From Teratosphaeria epicoccoides (Eukaryota > Ascomycota > Dothideomycetes > Mycosphaerellales > Teratosphaeriaceae): a DNA stretch of 64,000 nt. The notes beneath the pieces are model-generated. The model was not told the DNA's origin. It searched no databases and saw only the letters and a list, made by a program, of their open reading frames with translations. Below, in pieces: positions 31,040 to 41,675 of the stretch (position 1 is the stretch's first letter; each line of letters opens with the position of its first letter). Location: contig JADDMT010000141.1 in assembly GCA_021401465.1 (NCBI GenBank), forward strand, positions 1 to 64,000. Direction: 5' to 3'. The position numbers and the translations under genes are program-made.

Positions 31040-31402
31040 CCGACTCGAACCATGTTTCTTCTCTTAGTCTTGTACAAAGAAGCAACAGCATAGCAGCCAG
31101 AAAGACCAGTAACCCAACTAATGCAGCAACGTCCAAGCTCCAAGCACGACTTGATGAACGCCTGGGCGGATTCAGGTCGCGCCTTCCAAGTGGGAGGAGT
31201 TTGAGCCGCGCAGAGGGACGTGGGAAGCATTGCCATCAGGGACAACAGCTTGCGCTCCATGCATTGGCCCCATCAACGGCTACTCAGACGTCCTTTTGTT
31301 CTACGCACGGATAATGGGAAGCCCATCAAAATCAGTGCCGCGTGGCCAAAACAGTCCTGAAGCCCAACAACGACAGCGGCCATAACGCCGGAGCTGCAAA
31401 CC

Positions 31403-31747
31403 GTGAGCGACGCCCATAGCATTACATACCGAGGAGATGCAGCATTTCTGGATCTTGAGACAGAAGCCGCCGTGCCATTCTTCGTTCAACTCAGCGTGGA
31501 CTTTTGCTCTCGTACTACGCATGGGCCTATTGTTCCGAACCTGAGGATTGGCTTCTTGCCCGGTGCAAAAACGTTGGAAGCATCCAAGCTTTTGTCGAGT
31601 AGAAGCCGACTTTTACTGATGCTTGGGCAGAATGGTGACGAGGCTGGCGAGCCAGGTGTGATCGCAAGATGTGCGAGGAGGGGGGTTTTGATATACTCAA
31701 GACGCGGAGAGTGTGTATTCACGCTGAGCTATGGCCCATCGCAGTGA
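31403..31747 (+). CDS. Possible hypothetical protein of 114 residues
   Basis: An open frame with balanced composition that runs toward the 3' end of the TAD1 gene. No motif is recognised and no intron is needed. It could be chance. Confidence 0.3.
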   Translation: MSDAHSITYRGDAAFLDLETEAAVPFFVQLSVDFCSRTTHGPIVPNLRIGFLPGAKTLEASKLLSSRSRLLLMLGQNGDEAGEPGVIARCARRGVLIYSRRGECVFTLSYGPSQ

Positions 31748-31944
31748 GTATTGGACCAGTGCAAGTCATCAGAATCTTCGTTGGTGATACACCTTAGATA
31801 TTGACGTCTTGCTGGTCACGGCTTGGCATCTGATCGTCTCTAGCTTCGACGGCAGATTGCAGCTTGCGCCCTGTTATGAGAAGGCCATGCCGTCCGTGAC
31901 CGACCTTGCCTCGTTCGGAAGCCCAAACGCACAGCACGTAGTCA

Positions 31945-33347
31945 TCATTGTGGCTGCCAACGCTCGTCGCCATCGTTCTTCTTCCAACCAGCTAATGCCA
32001 GTCGTCGCACATCGTCTTTGACCTTCTCTCTTCCCTCAAGCTGTGTAATAGCTTTGATGTCAAAGTACTGCCGAGCAGCCAAGGCTTCGTAATCAACAGG
32101 CACGCCGGCGGAGGCTCTGACTACATCCACAATGTCAAGCCACAAACGTCTTCTGCAGACTGAGCTGGCACCCTTCGCATCAAACTGCTTTCGCCCTTGA
32201 AGTACGCCATTGATCAGAATCTCCTGCCAGTGTGGTGTCCACATCGTCGATAGATTGCTCGAGACCGCACAGTCGGTGCTAGCAGTGTGTCTACTGTACT
32301 CGAACTCCTTGGACGTCGTCGTTACCTTGAACGGGTTGAACTGATATCCCGTCTCATGCCACCGTTGCTGCACACCGTCTTTGGTCAACGGTGCCATTCG
32401 TCCGCCAGCGCCAAACGCTCTATCGACCGCACTCGCCACGCACTGACCCTCGGGCAGCACCAGCGTATCAATGTAGCATCCCTGCGGATGCACCAAGAGA
32501 CTCGTGACGCCCGCAAGCAAGCTCGTGCACTGCTTCATCGCCAGCTTGTCCGAGCAACTCTTGCTCCACGTTTCGGGCGCGTCTGGCCTGGCAGGCTTCC
32601 TCCTCACGATGCCCAGTCTGTCGAAATTACCTCTTCCTGGCAACTCTTCTTGTCTCAACCAAGGCGTCGCATCCTCCTGTGCTGCCATGGTGAGCTCCAT
32701 GCTGGCATCGCCACAAGGCGCCTCGGAGCAATACATGTGGATCTGAATGTCCTCGGAAAGCTCAAAGGGCTGCCCCAGCCAGTACTCTGTCTCGAGCTGC
32801 TCTCCTTCTGCCGTTGTGTTGCTATGGGCGTAGCGAGGACGGTCTCGCGCTCCCAAATCCCTCCGTCTGATACATGCGCCCTCCTTTTTACCCACTCCAG
32901 GCCTCGCCAGATCTGCGCATTCCTCTATCAGCCATCTGTTGAATGCGCGAATGGCGAGTACCTCGGCATGCCAGTCGTGAAGTATGTTGCCTTTGGCCAG
33001 AGGTAGCTTGTCCCTCGGGAGACATTTCATGCCAGTCGCAAGCGCAGCGCACGTCAAAGAGGGTGATATGGTGGTTCGGGTGGTTGTCGACACTGCCTCG
33101 TCATGCCTATCTCCGATCTTAGTACCTACTGTTCCCGTCCGTTTCCGCCGAGCGAGAATTCAGTAGCAAGGAAGAGGTTATACCGAGATACTGAGAAGAC
33201 ATACCCACCTTCTCTACTCAGCACTATGCCGGCCAGCGGTACCCACTCTCTGCAGCCATTAGCAAGCTGGCGAGGCTTGCTCTTCGACGGCAAGCATCGG
33301 AAGGCTTGGAGCACGCAGTCCGCTATGGCGTCTGGATGGGGCGGCAT
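31945..33347 (-). CDS. TAD1: tRNA-specific adenosine deaminase (TAD1/ADAT1)
   Basis: Two exons on the minus strand, 33347-33205 and 33106-31945, give 434 residues. The enzyme changes A37 to inosine in tRNA-Ala of eukaryotes. Its deaminase (editase) domain shows HAEVLA, with the zinc-binding His and catalytic Glu, PCGDAS with the second zinc ligand, and SCSDKL with the third. The N-terminal block is IADCVLQAF...LANGCREWVPLAGIV, and ALATGMKCLP follows after the intron. The intron boundaries are the uncertain part: I chose donor GTATGT and acceptor GATAG, with a TACTAAG branch site just upstream. Another in-frame pair (donor GTGGGT, acceptor AGTAG) is possible and changes about 5 residues. Confidence 0.9.
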
Positions 33348-34629
33348 GCCATAGTCCTGTCGGAAGTAACACCGGGTCGAGTCAAGGATGGAAGTCAGGA
33401 AGCTTTGAGGTTGTTTATCCAGCGTACCGTTCTCCCATCTCCCAAAGCCACCATGCCATATGTGTGAACCCAACCCATCAACAAAATGGAAAGGGTAGCC
33501 CAAATATATCCGTGGTAGATGGTGACCACATGGGACTGCAGATTTGTTTGACGGACATGTCAACACCGTCGATCGATTGCTCATCATCACAACGTTTCCC
33601 ACCAGTCAATCAACCCGATAACTGGTTATCATGGCCGACTGCCTATTGACAAGTTTGACAGCTAGCTGGCACTTTGACTATTTAATGATATGGCGAGATT
33701 GACTCATCACGCTCTTGACTGTCCACTTGAAACATCAATTGGCTTTTCAAATGCTGAAAACACTACTATCAAGCGGTCGACTTAGTGGACGACTGATAAA
33801 ATCACCGCATCAGCACCGGCCAACTCAACCATCACCTCCGTCAGCCGTCATGTCTTCGCATAGTGATTGTTCACCAACTGACAAGTTGATAGAATCGTAA
33901 CATTCAAGAGAAATGGTGACTGTGACCGCTGGCCGACCGAGATTCACAATCACTCATGTCATCCACCTCTCAACCTCAGGTGACGGATCACTGAATTTAT
34001 CAAAGATGAGAGACGGCTGGCGGATGCATTGACGGCTAGGACGTAAGGTACCAATGATGATGTAGATGTGCGATAACATCAAGCAGTCAACCAGACAACC
34101 CATGGCGTGGCATATCTGACTATGACTGTTGGCCGCATTGTTGACAAGTTACTCGTAGTGCTTGAGACCTTTTGGACGTCCTCCAAATCAACACGAAGAC
34201 CGATCAGCGGGTGCCTCGACCCGACAGCGACCATCCTCGACCATTGCGAAACGCGGTGAGCAGGGAGGACAGGAAGGGGACATGATACTCTCAGAACATC
34301 TTTGAATTGCTGAAAGTAGGAATCTAAGCTACCGGCAGGCCAATCCACGGTGGACAGCCATCTAACACTTCCCATCGCCAACCGCCATCGTCATCGCTCG
34401 TCTTGATTTCATCGTAAACAAAGGAAATGGTTGGTCGCTCGCTTTTCACAGTACCATGACACCAGCTCGAACGTCCACAGCCAATGCATGTCGTCAGATA
34501 GTAATCGTCATCGCTCAGAAAAAGAGGTCGAGAACCCGGGGTATCACAGAAGAAAGGGACAAGAAGCCCGCTTCTCTCCCGCAACCCATCGAAGCTTTTG
34601 GGAGCAACGCCGTAGGTTCATGGACCATT
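33348..34629. other. Intergenic, no gene seen
   Basis: The right part is the 3' region of TEF1. The left part is the TAD1 promoter. Between them (about 33600-34300) the sequence is slightly AT-rich with loosely repeated TCAACC and ATCACC words. Frames are short and overlap on both strands. Confidence 0.5.
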
Positions 34630-36557
34630 CTATTTCTTCGAGGCCTTCTGGGCAGCCTGTCAAGAGAATTAGTATGTACTGGTGAGGCAGAGAACAGATA
34701 AGAGGGCAAACATACCTTGGTAACCTCTGTGAAAAGCAAAATATGTTAGCATGAGTCAAAGTGAGTGAATGAGGGAAGATCTGGGGAGAAGGTCGTGTAC
34801 GTACTTCCTGCACCTGCCTTATCCGTCCTTTAGTTGGAAAAAGTCAGCAAATGTCACCGTGAAATATGGTGGAAGCAGAGATGCTTACTTGGCAACAGAT
34901 TTGATGACACCGACTGCGACGGTCTGACGCATGTCACGGACGGCGAAACGGCCGAGAGGCGGGTACTCGGTGAAGGCTTCAACGCACATGGGCTTGGATG
35001 GAACCATCTTGACGATGGCAGCGTCGCCCGACTTGATGAACTTGGGCGAGGCCTCAATAGACTTGCCAGAGCGACGGTCGATCTTCTCCAGGAGCTCAGA
35101 GAACTTGCAGGCAATGTGGGCGGTGTGACAGTCCAGGACGGGGGCATAACCGGCACCAACCTGACCCGGGTGGTTCAAGACAATGACCTGGGCGTTGAAG
35201 CTGTCGCAGCCCTTTGGCGGATCGTTCTTGGAGTCACCGGCAACGTTGCCACGACGGATCTCCTTGACGGAGACGTTCTTGACGTTGAAGCCGACGTTGT
35301 CACCCGGAAGACCCTCGGTTAGCTGCTCGTGGTGCATCTCCACGGACTTGACCTCAGTGGTAACACCAGCCGGGGCGAAGGTGACGACCATACCAGCCTT
35401 GATAGTACCGGTCTCAACACGGCCGACCGGAACTGTGCCAATACCACCGATCTTGTAGACATCCTGGAGAGGCAGACGGAGCGGCTTGTCGGAAGGACGC
35501 GACGGCGGGTCGATGGCGTCAATGGCCTCCAGGAGAGTCTTGCCAGTGGACTTGGACTTGGTCTCCTTCTCCCAGCCCTTGTACCACGGGCAGTTGGACG
35601 AGGCCTCAATCATGTTGTCGCCATTGAAGCCGGAGATCGGGACGAAAGGAACGGTCTTTGGGTTGTAGCCGACCTTCTTGATGAAACCAGAGGTCTCCTT
35701 GATGATCTCGTTGTAGCGCTCCTCACTCCACTTGGTGGTGTCCATCTTGTTGATGGCGACGATGAGCTGCTTGACACCAAGAGTGTAGGCGAGCAGGGCG
35801 TGCTCACGGGTCTGGCCGTCCTTGGAGATACCAGCCTCGAACTCACCGACACCAGCGGCGATGATGAGGATGGCGCAGTCGGCCTGGGAGGTACCAGTGA
35901 TCATGTTCTTGATGAAGTCACGGTGACCCGGAGCGTCGATGACGGTGACATAGTACTTAGGGGTCTCGAACTTCCAGAGGGCGATATCAATGGTGATACC
36001 ACGCTCACGCTCGGCCTTGAGCTTGTCGAGCACCCAGGCGTACTTGAAGGAACCCTTGCCCAACTCAGCGGCTTCCTGTGAGTCACGTCAGCGGCGATCC
36101 TCCATAATCTCTAATCTTGCAAGGACATTGTCGCGACTAGTGGCAGGCTCTGCATTTTGGGAGCGCTGGAGGCGAGTGCGGGCCAAGCGCACACGGTCGC
36201 ACCCCACCAACACCCAAATTGCCCCTCCAACCGCCCGCTTTTTACAAGCAAGAAAAATTTGCCATGTAACCAGCGGGTGTGTAAGGTAATTTGTACTGAC
36301 CTTCTCAAACTTCTCGATCGTACGCTTGTCGATACCACCGCACTTGTAGATCAAGTCTGGGCATTGTGTAAGTGATGCGGTCGTCTCGCAGTCGCAGGAG
36401 GGGTATGCTTACGGCCGGTGGTGGTCGACTTGCCAGAGTCGACGTGGCCGATGACGACGACGTTGATATGAGTCTTCTCCTTACTGTGACGATTCCGTCA
36501 GTGCTGCTCGCGTGCAATAGGTGACGATGCGGCGCCATCGCTGAGGACATACCCCAT
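34630..36557 (-). CDS. TEF1: Translation elongation factor 1-alpha
   Basis: Seven exons on the minus strand: 36557-36553, 36483-36413, 36356-36301, 36075-34889, 34827-34805, 34726-34716 and 34656-34630, for 459 residues. The GTPase brings aminoacyl-tRNA to the ribosome. The P-loop GHVDSGKST is in exon 2, the DAPGHRD and NKMD boxes are in exon 4, and the C-terminus ends in a Lys-rich KVTK-AAQKASKK tail. Exon 1 codes only for ATG plus two bases of codon 2, and three tiny exons (23, 11 and 27 nt) encode the tail. All introns are GT-AG; the longest, 36076-36300, is 225 nt. A strong open frame on the opposite strand is a mirror of biased codon use. Every splice join restores conserved residues. 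Confidence 0.97.
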
Positions 36558-37240
36558 CTTGTCGAATCTGTGTTTGTGAGTCTGGAAGGTCTTTGGAAAG
36601 TACTAAGAGTGAGGAAGCTGGTAATTGTCAGTGTGCTGTCGATGATGGAAGGTAGATCGAATCGAGTGTCTTACTGTTTGCAGATGAAGTGCTGAAATAA
36701 CTTCGGTATGCAGGACAATTCAGCAGAAGAAGAGTGTGAGAGGGACTGGGCTTAAGAGCAATTTTCGCTGGCGCACGGACGGTGGGCTGTAGTGGGGCAT
36801 CGCAGACGAGTCACGGGTGAACGTGTGACATCAGGGAAACTGCGACCTCGAACAGGCACGTGAACGGCACACTTAGGCAGCAAAACTGATCCATTCATGG
36901 GGCAACGGTGCAGAAGATGCGGTGCAAGAGCTGTTAGGCTGTTCGTTTCGGCACTTCTGGTGGAGTGTCCACTGCAATGCCCGCTCAATCGCCACCGCAC
37001 AATCTGCAGAGCTTACAGACGCCGGATCAGGCCCCTACCTGCGCAGAATGTCAGAACTGGTATGCGTACCCCCGTGCGCACTCGCGGATTAATGCATCAA
37101 GACATGTGCTATTGCCTAAAACGATCACCGACCGCCGCGGCTACATATGATGGTGACGGATTCACCACTGTTTGTTTGGAGTCGTATGCATGGCATTGAT
37201 TTGCTATCTCGTGACTGAGCAGAGACTCGACCATGGCTCG
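36558..37240. other. TEF1 promoter region
   Basis: It lies upstream of TEF1 and after the 3' end of the next gene. Pyrimidine-rich stretches occur near the start, as is usual for highly expressed fungal genes. No gene is seen. Confidence 0.5.
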
Positions 37241-40042
37241 TCACATGCTGCCCCGACTCACGCCAGCCCCAGAGCTATCATCACTTCCAGTACCTCCGCC
37301 ATCGGCTTGACGCAGGTGCATCTCCTGCCCAAGCTGACGTGGGAAACTTCCGCCCGTCAAAATCTGTCTGACGATGGGCCTCGGAACTACTGCGCCATCC
37401 CGCAGCGCTACACTCTCACTCTCACTCCCAGCGCCAGCGCGGCCAGTGCGGCGACCCGATCGAGCGGCCGCCGCAAAGGGCTCCAGTTGACCACAGTTGG
37501 CCATGGTCAGCAGACCCAACACACCATAGGCTGTCTCCACCAGCTTGGCGCACGTTTGTTTATGTGAAAGGCGATCTCCATGCATCCGTTGAATCATATG
37601 CAACGGCATCCATTTCAGCTGCAGCTGTGTGCGTCGAGCCCCAAATGCGCCGTCCTCGATTTCCTTGACTGATATCTTCAACCCGTCAGGCCACTTTTCC
37701 AACACATTGCGGACCGCTGGAGGCATGCGCTCAAGAAGCTGTGGATCACGCACTGGCAGCAAGTCAGCAACCTGGGTCTGCTCAATGCGATCGAGCAGGT
37801 ACTCAGCGGCGTCCGCTGCTTTACGCATTTTTGCGACCCTCCGTGCCCATGCTTGACTCATCTCGTTAAAAGTGGGAAGGGTCTTGAAGAAATCTCTCAA
37901 TTGTAACATTGAACCCTTCAAATGTACTCTGCCACTTCGAGATTCCAGCGCCTCTATCAAAGAGACCGATATGTCTGTCCAGTTGCTAGTCCTTGCCAAG
38001 TCCTCGTGAAGCACTGATGCAGATAACCCGCGCGTGAACATAAGATCTGTAGCTTGTCCAGGCGCCCTGATATGGACCTGGTGCTCCCGAAAATTGATGC
38101 GGGCATACTTCTCCTCGAGTACGTCCCGACCGCCCCTCGACTCAAGCGCAAACGTTGCACGAATGTTTGGCAGATGTCGGAGTCCTTCGAGGCCGTGCGG
38201 TCCGAACGGAGAGGGGCGGAAGTGTGCAGCGACAAAGATGTCATTCCCGTACATCCTTTTGTCAGGCTCAAAATACGTGAGAAGAGGCGCAAGCCCTGGA
38301 GGCTGATGGAGTCCCGAAAAGCTTGGATTTGCACTGCCATCTACGAGAGTGGGCAAAGAGCGCCTCGAAGCATTTGATGCTTTCGACTGAGATTGACCTA
38401 TATCCAGCAACGTAGGGAAAGAAGCAATCCACGGAGTACTTCTGAGCGGCCACTCGTGGCTCCACGTGCTGCAGATGCTGTTTGCTGTACCAAGTTGGTC
38501 ATCAGCGAGGTGTTTTACCAATTGACGAGAGGTGGCAGAGCATTGCTCCGTCTCAAGCGCACTCGGCTCTTTTGTAAGCTCTGCTCGGTGTGGTAGCACT
38601 GATCGGCTCAGGTTCAAGCCTCGGTATCGTCTGGGGACACTGGTGGCAGGGTACTCCTCCGCCTGGGAAAGCTTAGCTGCCTGGGCGCCAGCGCTGTGCA
38701 ATGTGTGAGACACCGCGGGTGTGGGCAAGTCAAGCATTGACAACAACAAGCGCTGCGCGTCCAGCCTTTGATGCTCCTCCAAGCTGTAGAGTACCAGCTC
38801 CTTCTCACGGGAATTGAACGAGATGATCGTGTTTGTACGACTGCTGACTTCTCTGATGTCGTCCTCTCGAAAGAGCTGACTCAACTGTTCCATTCCTTTG
38901 CGGCCGGAAGTCGGTGCCAGTGGTTGAAGCACCCTCAGTCTCATTTGAAGCTTCCCAACGCTCAGCAGCTGCTCTTGTATCAATCGCGAAAGCTCCTGTG
39001 CGTCCTGCCTTCGTGCAGTGATACGAATGATCCTGTCAGGTTTGAAGGGCCGAACCTCAGATGCCCGAGCTAGCAATGGCGACACTACAAGGCGTTCGTA
39101 GTTGCTCTTGCCATCCATGGCGAGGCCAAAGAGCCATTCCAGCATCCACGCCTCGCAATGCAGCTCAAGCTCACCAAGCTGCTGCTCCTCGGCATGGACC
39201 CTAATGCCCCAAGCCAGCCGCATGATCTGCTCGGCGACTTTCGCCTTGCCTGTACCAACGCCGTTCTTGGCAAAAGAAAGGGAGCTTAGACGTTCTTCCA
39301 ACGGAGTAAGACCTGGTCGCCATTTCGTCTCGGTGATACTATGCCAGTTTTGAGTGCTCCTCCTAACTGATTCTGCGGACAGCGGTCGATCACTGAAAGA
39401 GTGTACCAGGTACCGGACCAACTGCTTGGCATTGTAGCCATAGAGCAACTGCTCCGCGCACTCATCGAATTGCTCTTGCTCGAGAATAGCATTCGATGGT
39501 CGCAAGCGGTCTATAGCGGCATTGACCTCCTGCTCTGCTGATGCCTCAACGCCACCCTCGACCGCTTCACCAATCTCTTGCGCGCGCAGGCTCTCTGAAT
39601 CCTCCAACTGCAACTCTGCCAGCTCCTCCGGCTTTGCAAGTCTTAGGGGTTGTGAAGCATTCAGACTCTCTTCCACATCGCGGAGCACTATTACCTCCAA
39701 CGGTTTTCCAAGCGAATGGGTCTTCAGCTGTTCCGATAGAGCCCTTTGTTTGCGCCCAGCTTTCCCAACGATGCATCCATTCGGTTGGATATGCTTCCAA
39801 ATATATCCTGCATCATGCGTGCCTCTTTGCCCGGACTCGTCGTCTACCAACGCTGCTTGCCCTCGTGTGCTTGATGTCGACAGAATGCGCCGAGCTGGAC
39901 GCAGACGGGCTGGTAATCTTTGCGTACGGAATTGTGTGAGAGCGGCACGCAGATGACATCTCGGGCACGCAGACTGCGCTGTTGGCCGTCCAGGGAGGAG
40001 CATTCGGATATTGGATGTCAGCAAGTTTGGCTCTTGATGCAT
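37241..40042 (-). CDS. Mitochondrial inner-membrane-bound translation regulator, SLS1-like
   Basis: This single-exon gene encodes 933 residues. The N-terminus is Arg-rich and without acidic residues up to about residue 60, as in a mitochondrial presequence. A start at the second ATG (40003) is possible. A block near residues 85-125 (KHIQPNGCIVGKAGRKQ then a VIVLRD strand) and the following QFDECAEQLLYGYNAKQLVRYL helix region resemble the fungal SLS1 family, which couples mitochondrial mRNA to translation at the inner membrane. The size is like that of filamentous fungal members and larger than the yeast protein. The identification is by pattern recognition of these blocks; the rest of the protein is poorly conserved. 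No transmembrane segment is obvious to me. Confidence 0.62.
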   Translation of the reverse strand: MHQEPNLLTSNIRMLLPGRPTAQSACPRCHLRAALTQFRTQRLPARLRPARRILSTSSTRGQAALVDDESGQRGTHDAGYIWKHIQPNGCIVGKAGRKQRALSEQLKTHSLGKPLEVIVLRDVEESLNASQPLRLAKPEELAELQLEDSESLRAQEIGEAVEGGVEASAEQEVNAAIDRLRPSNAILEQEQFDECAEQLLYGYNAKQLVRYLVHSFSDRPLSAESVRRSTQNWHSITETKWRPGLTPLEERLSSLSFAKNGVGTGKAKVAEQIMRLAWGIRVHAEEQQLGELELHCEAWMLEWLFGLAMDGKSNYERLVVSPLLARASEVRPFKPDRIIRITARRQDAQELSRLIQEQLLSVGKLQMRLRVLQPLAPTSGRKGMEQLSQLFREDDIREVSSRTNTIISFNSREKELVLYSLEEHQRLDAQRLLLSMLDLPTPAVSHTLHSAGAQAAKLSQAEEYPATSVPRRYRGLNLSRSVLPHRAELTKEPSALETEQCSATSRQLVKHLADDQLGTANSICSTWSHEWPLRSTPWIASFPTLLDIGQSQSKASNASRRSLPTLVDGSANPSFSGLHQPPGLAPLLTYFEPDKRMYGNDIFVAAHFRPSPFGPHGLEGLRHLPNIRATFALESRGGRDVLEEKYARINFREHQVHIRAPGQATDLMFTRGLSASVLHEDLARTSNWTDISVSLIEALESRSGRVHLKGSMLQLRDFFKTLPTFNEMSQAWARRVAKMRKAADAAEYLLDRIEQTQVADLLPVRDPQLLERMPPAVRNVLEKWPDGLKISVKEIEDGAFGARRTQLQLKWMPLHMIQRMHGDRLSHKQTCAKLVETAYGVLGLLTMANCGQLEPFAAAARSGRRTGRAGAGSESESVALRDGAVVPRPIVRQILTGGSFPRQLGQEMHLRQADGGGTGSDDSSGAGVSRGSM

Positions 40043-40319
40043 AATAAAACGTAAAGCCGATCTGCGTGTATTATGTATTTACATCCATGTAGACTTTCCA
40101 GAAGCCGGTGCAGATGAGCCGAAGTTGCCTCAGGCTCCAACATTTCCTCCACTCGATACATACCTATTATCACGCGCGTCGATGAGCTACCTCAGGCTGC
40201 CCACTCGAAGCCACCATTCAAGCATGTTACCCTCTCCCAAAACTCCCCCTGGCAAAATTTCGGAGTTCTAGACACCTCTGCTCATTTGACAGCCTTGTCA
40301 AGACGCTTGAACTACTCCC

Positions 40320-41675
40320 ATGACGCTTGCAACGTATAACGCACCCGTCCCAGGCATACCATTCTTTGCAACTCAACATGCTCGATCTCCCGGGACACCA
40401 AAGAATCCCAATGCCACCAACATACCGACCCTGTTCAAGCCATTGCAGATACGAGGCGTCACCCTCCGCAACCGCATCATGGTAGCGCCTATGTGCCAAT
40501 ACAGCACTGCAGAATCTGGCCCTCAGATTGGTGCTTTGACGCCATACCACCTTGCCACCCTAGGTCATTATGCTCTCAAAGGTGCGGCTCTAACATTCAT
40601 CGAAGCGACTGGTGTGCAGCCAAACGGACGGATATCTCCCAATTGCCCCGGCCTGTGGCGGGACGAGCAGATTCAAGGAGTGAAGGCTGTAGCAGACATC
40701 ATTCACAGCCAAAATGGTCTCGTTGGCCTTCAGCTGGCGCATGCGGGCAGGAAGGCGTCCACAGTCGCCCCTTTTGTAGCTGCTAAACATGGCAAGCGGT
40801 CTCTCAAAGCCAACAGAGACGTGGGCGGCTGGCCCGAAGATGTCGTGGGGCCAAGTGGTGGTAAGGAGCATGTCTGGGACGGCAAGGGCGAGACCAGCGA
40901 AGCGTTCTGGACTCCGCGGGAGCTGTCGCTCTCAGACATCGAGAATTTGGTCAATGACTGGAAAAGGGCAGCGGAAAGAGCTGTCCGAGCCGGCGTCGAT
41001 GTGATTGAGATCCATGGCGCGCATGGCTACCTGCTTCACCAGTTCTTATCACCTGTCTCCAATCGCCGCAAAGATGGCTATGGTGGTTCCTTCGAAGGGC
41101 GAACCAAGATTCTCGTAGATATCATCAAAGCCCTGCGCTCGGTAATGCCATCCAGCATGCCCTTATTCCTGCGGCTGAGCGCCACAGAATGGCTAGATGA
41201 AACGGAGGTTGGCCGCAAACTCGGCTCATGGACGGTCAAAGACACCATCCGTATTGCCAAAATCGTCTCCGACCTCGGCGTCGACCTACTGGATGTCAGC
41301 AGCGGCGGGAACCATCACTCGCAACAGATCAATCCCTTCCATGCAGGTGACTACCAAACCAAGATTGCAGCCCGCATCCGTCAAGCGCTACGGGCTGCAG
41401 GTAAGCCGATGCTCATCGGCGCAGTGGGCTTGATCACAGAAGCTGAGCAAGCGCGAGACCTGGTCGAAGCGCAAGATGCTAGCATCGAGGACGAAGCGAA
41501 AGCAGCTGTGGCGATGACTGAGTCAAGCAAGGCACGCGAGCCGAATGCTGATGTTATACTCGTTGCGAGACAATTCATGCGAGAGCCAGAATGGGTTCTG
41601 CGTGTTGCCTGGCGACTGGGAGTCGATGTGGCCTGGCCGAGTCAGAGTGATAGAGTGCGCTTTCCTAAGCTATAG
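40320..41675 (+). CDS. NADH:flavin oxidoreductase, old yellow enzyme class III (YqjM type)
   Basis: This single-exon gene encodes 451 residues. A (beta/alpha)8 FMN enzyme: the APMCQYS block near residue 56 has the Cys and Tyr typical of YqjM-type OYEs, HAGRK (about 141) binds FMN and substrate, and EIHGAHGYLLHQFLSP with SNRRxDxYGG (about 225-255) is the family signature. The C-terminal VARQFMREP block closes the barrel. It would reduce C=C bonds of unsaturated aldehydes, ketones or esters with NAD(P)H. It is divergent from the SLS1-like gene with about 280 bp between starts. It has no targeting signal. An insertion rich in Glu and Ala at about 385-405 is not usual for the family. Confidence 0.92.
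   Translation: MTLATYNAPVPGIPFFATQHARSPGTPKNPNATNIPTLFKPLQIRGVTLRNRIMVAPMCQYSTAESGPQIGALTPYHLATLGHYALKGAALTFIEATGVQPNGRISPNCPGLWRDEQIQGVKAVADIIHSQNGLVGLQLAHAGRKASTVAPFVAAKHGKRSLKANRDVGGWPEDVVGPSGGKEHVWDGKGETSEAFWTPRELSLSDIENLVNDWKRAAERAVRAGVDVIEIHGAHGYLLHQFLSPVSNRRKDGYGGSFEGRTKILVDIIKALRSVMPSSMPLFLRLSATEWLDETEVGRKLGSWTVKDTIRIAKIVSDLGVDLLDVSSGGNHHSQQINPFHAGDYQTKIAARIRQALRAAGKPMLIGAVGLITEAEQARDLVEAQDASIEDEAKAAVAMTESSKAREPNADVILVARQFMREPEWVLRVAWRLGVDVAWPSQSDRVRFPKL

Noticed and set aside
32287..33006. 239-codon plus frame inside TAD1
   Set aside because: It is antisense to the deaminase domain, whose zinc and catalytic residues are all present on the minus strand.
35329..36081. 250-codon open frame on the plus strand inside TEF1
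   Set aside because: It is the antisense of a highly biased coding sequence; such mirror frames are expected in TEF1.
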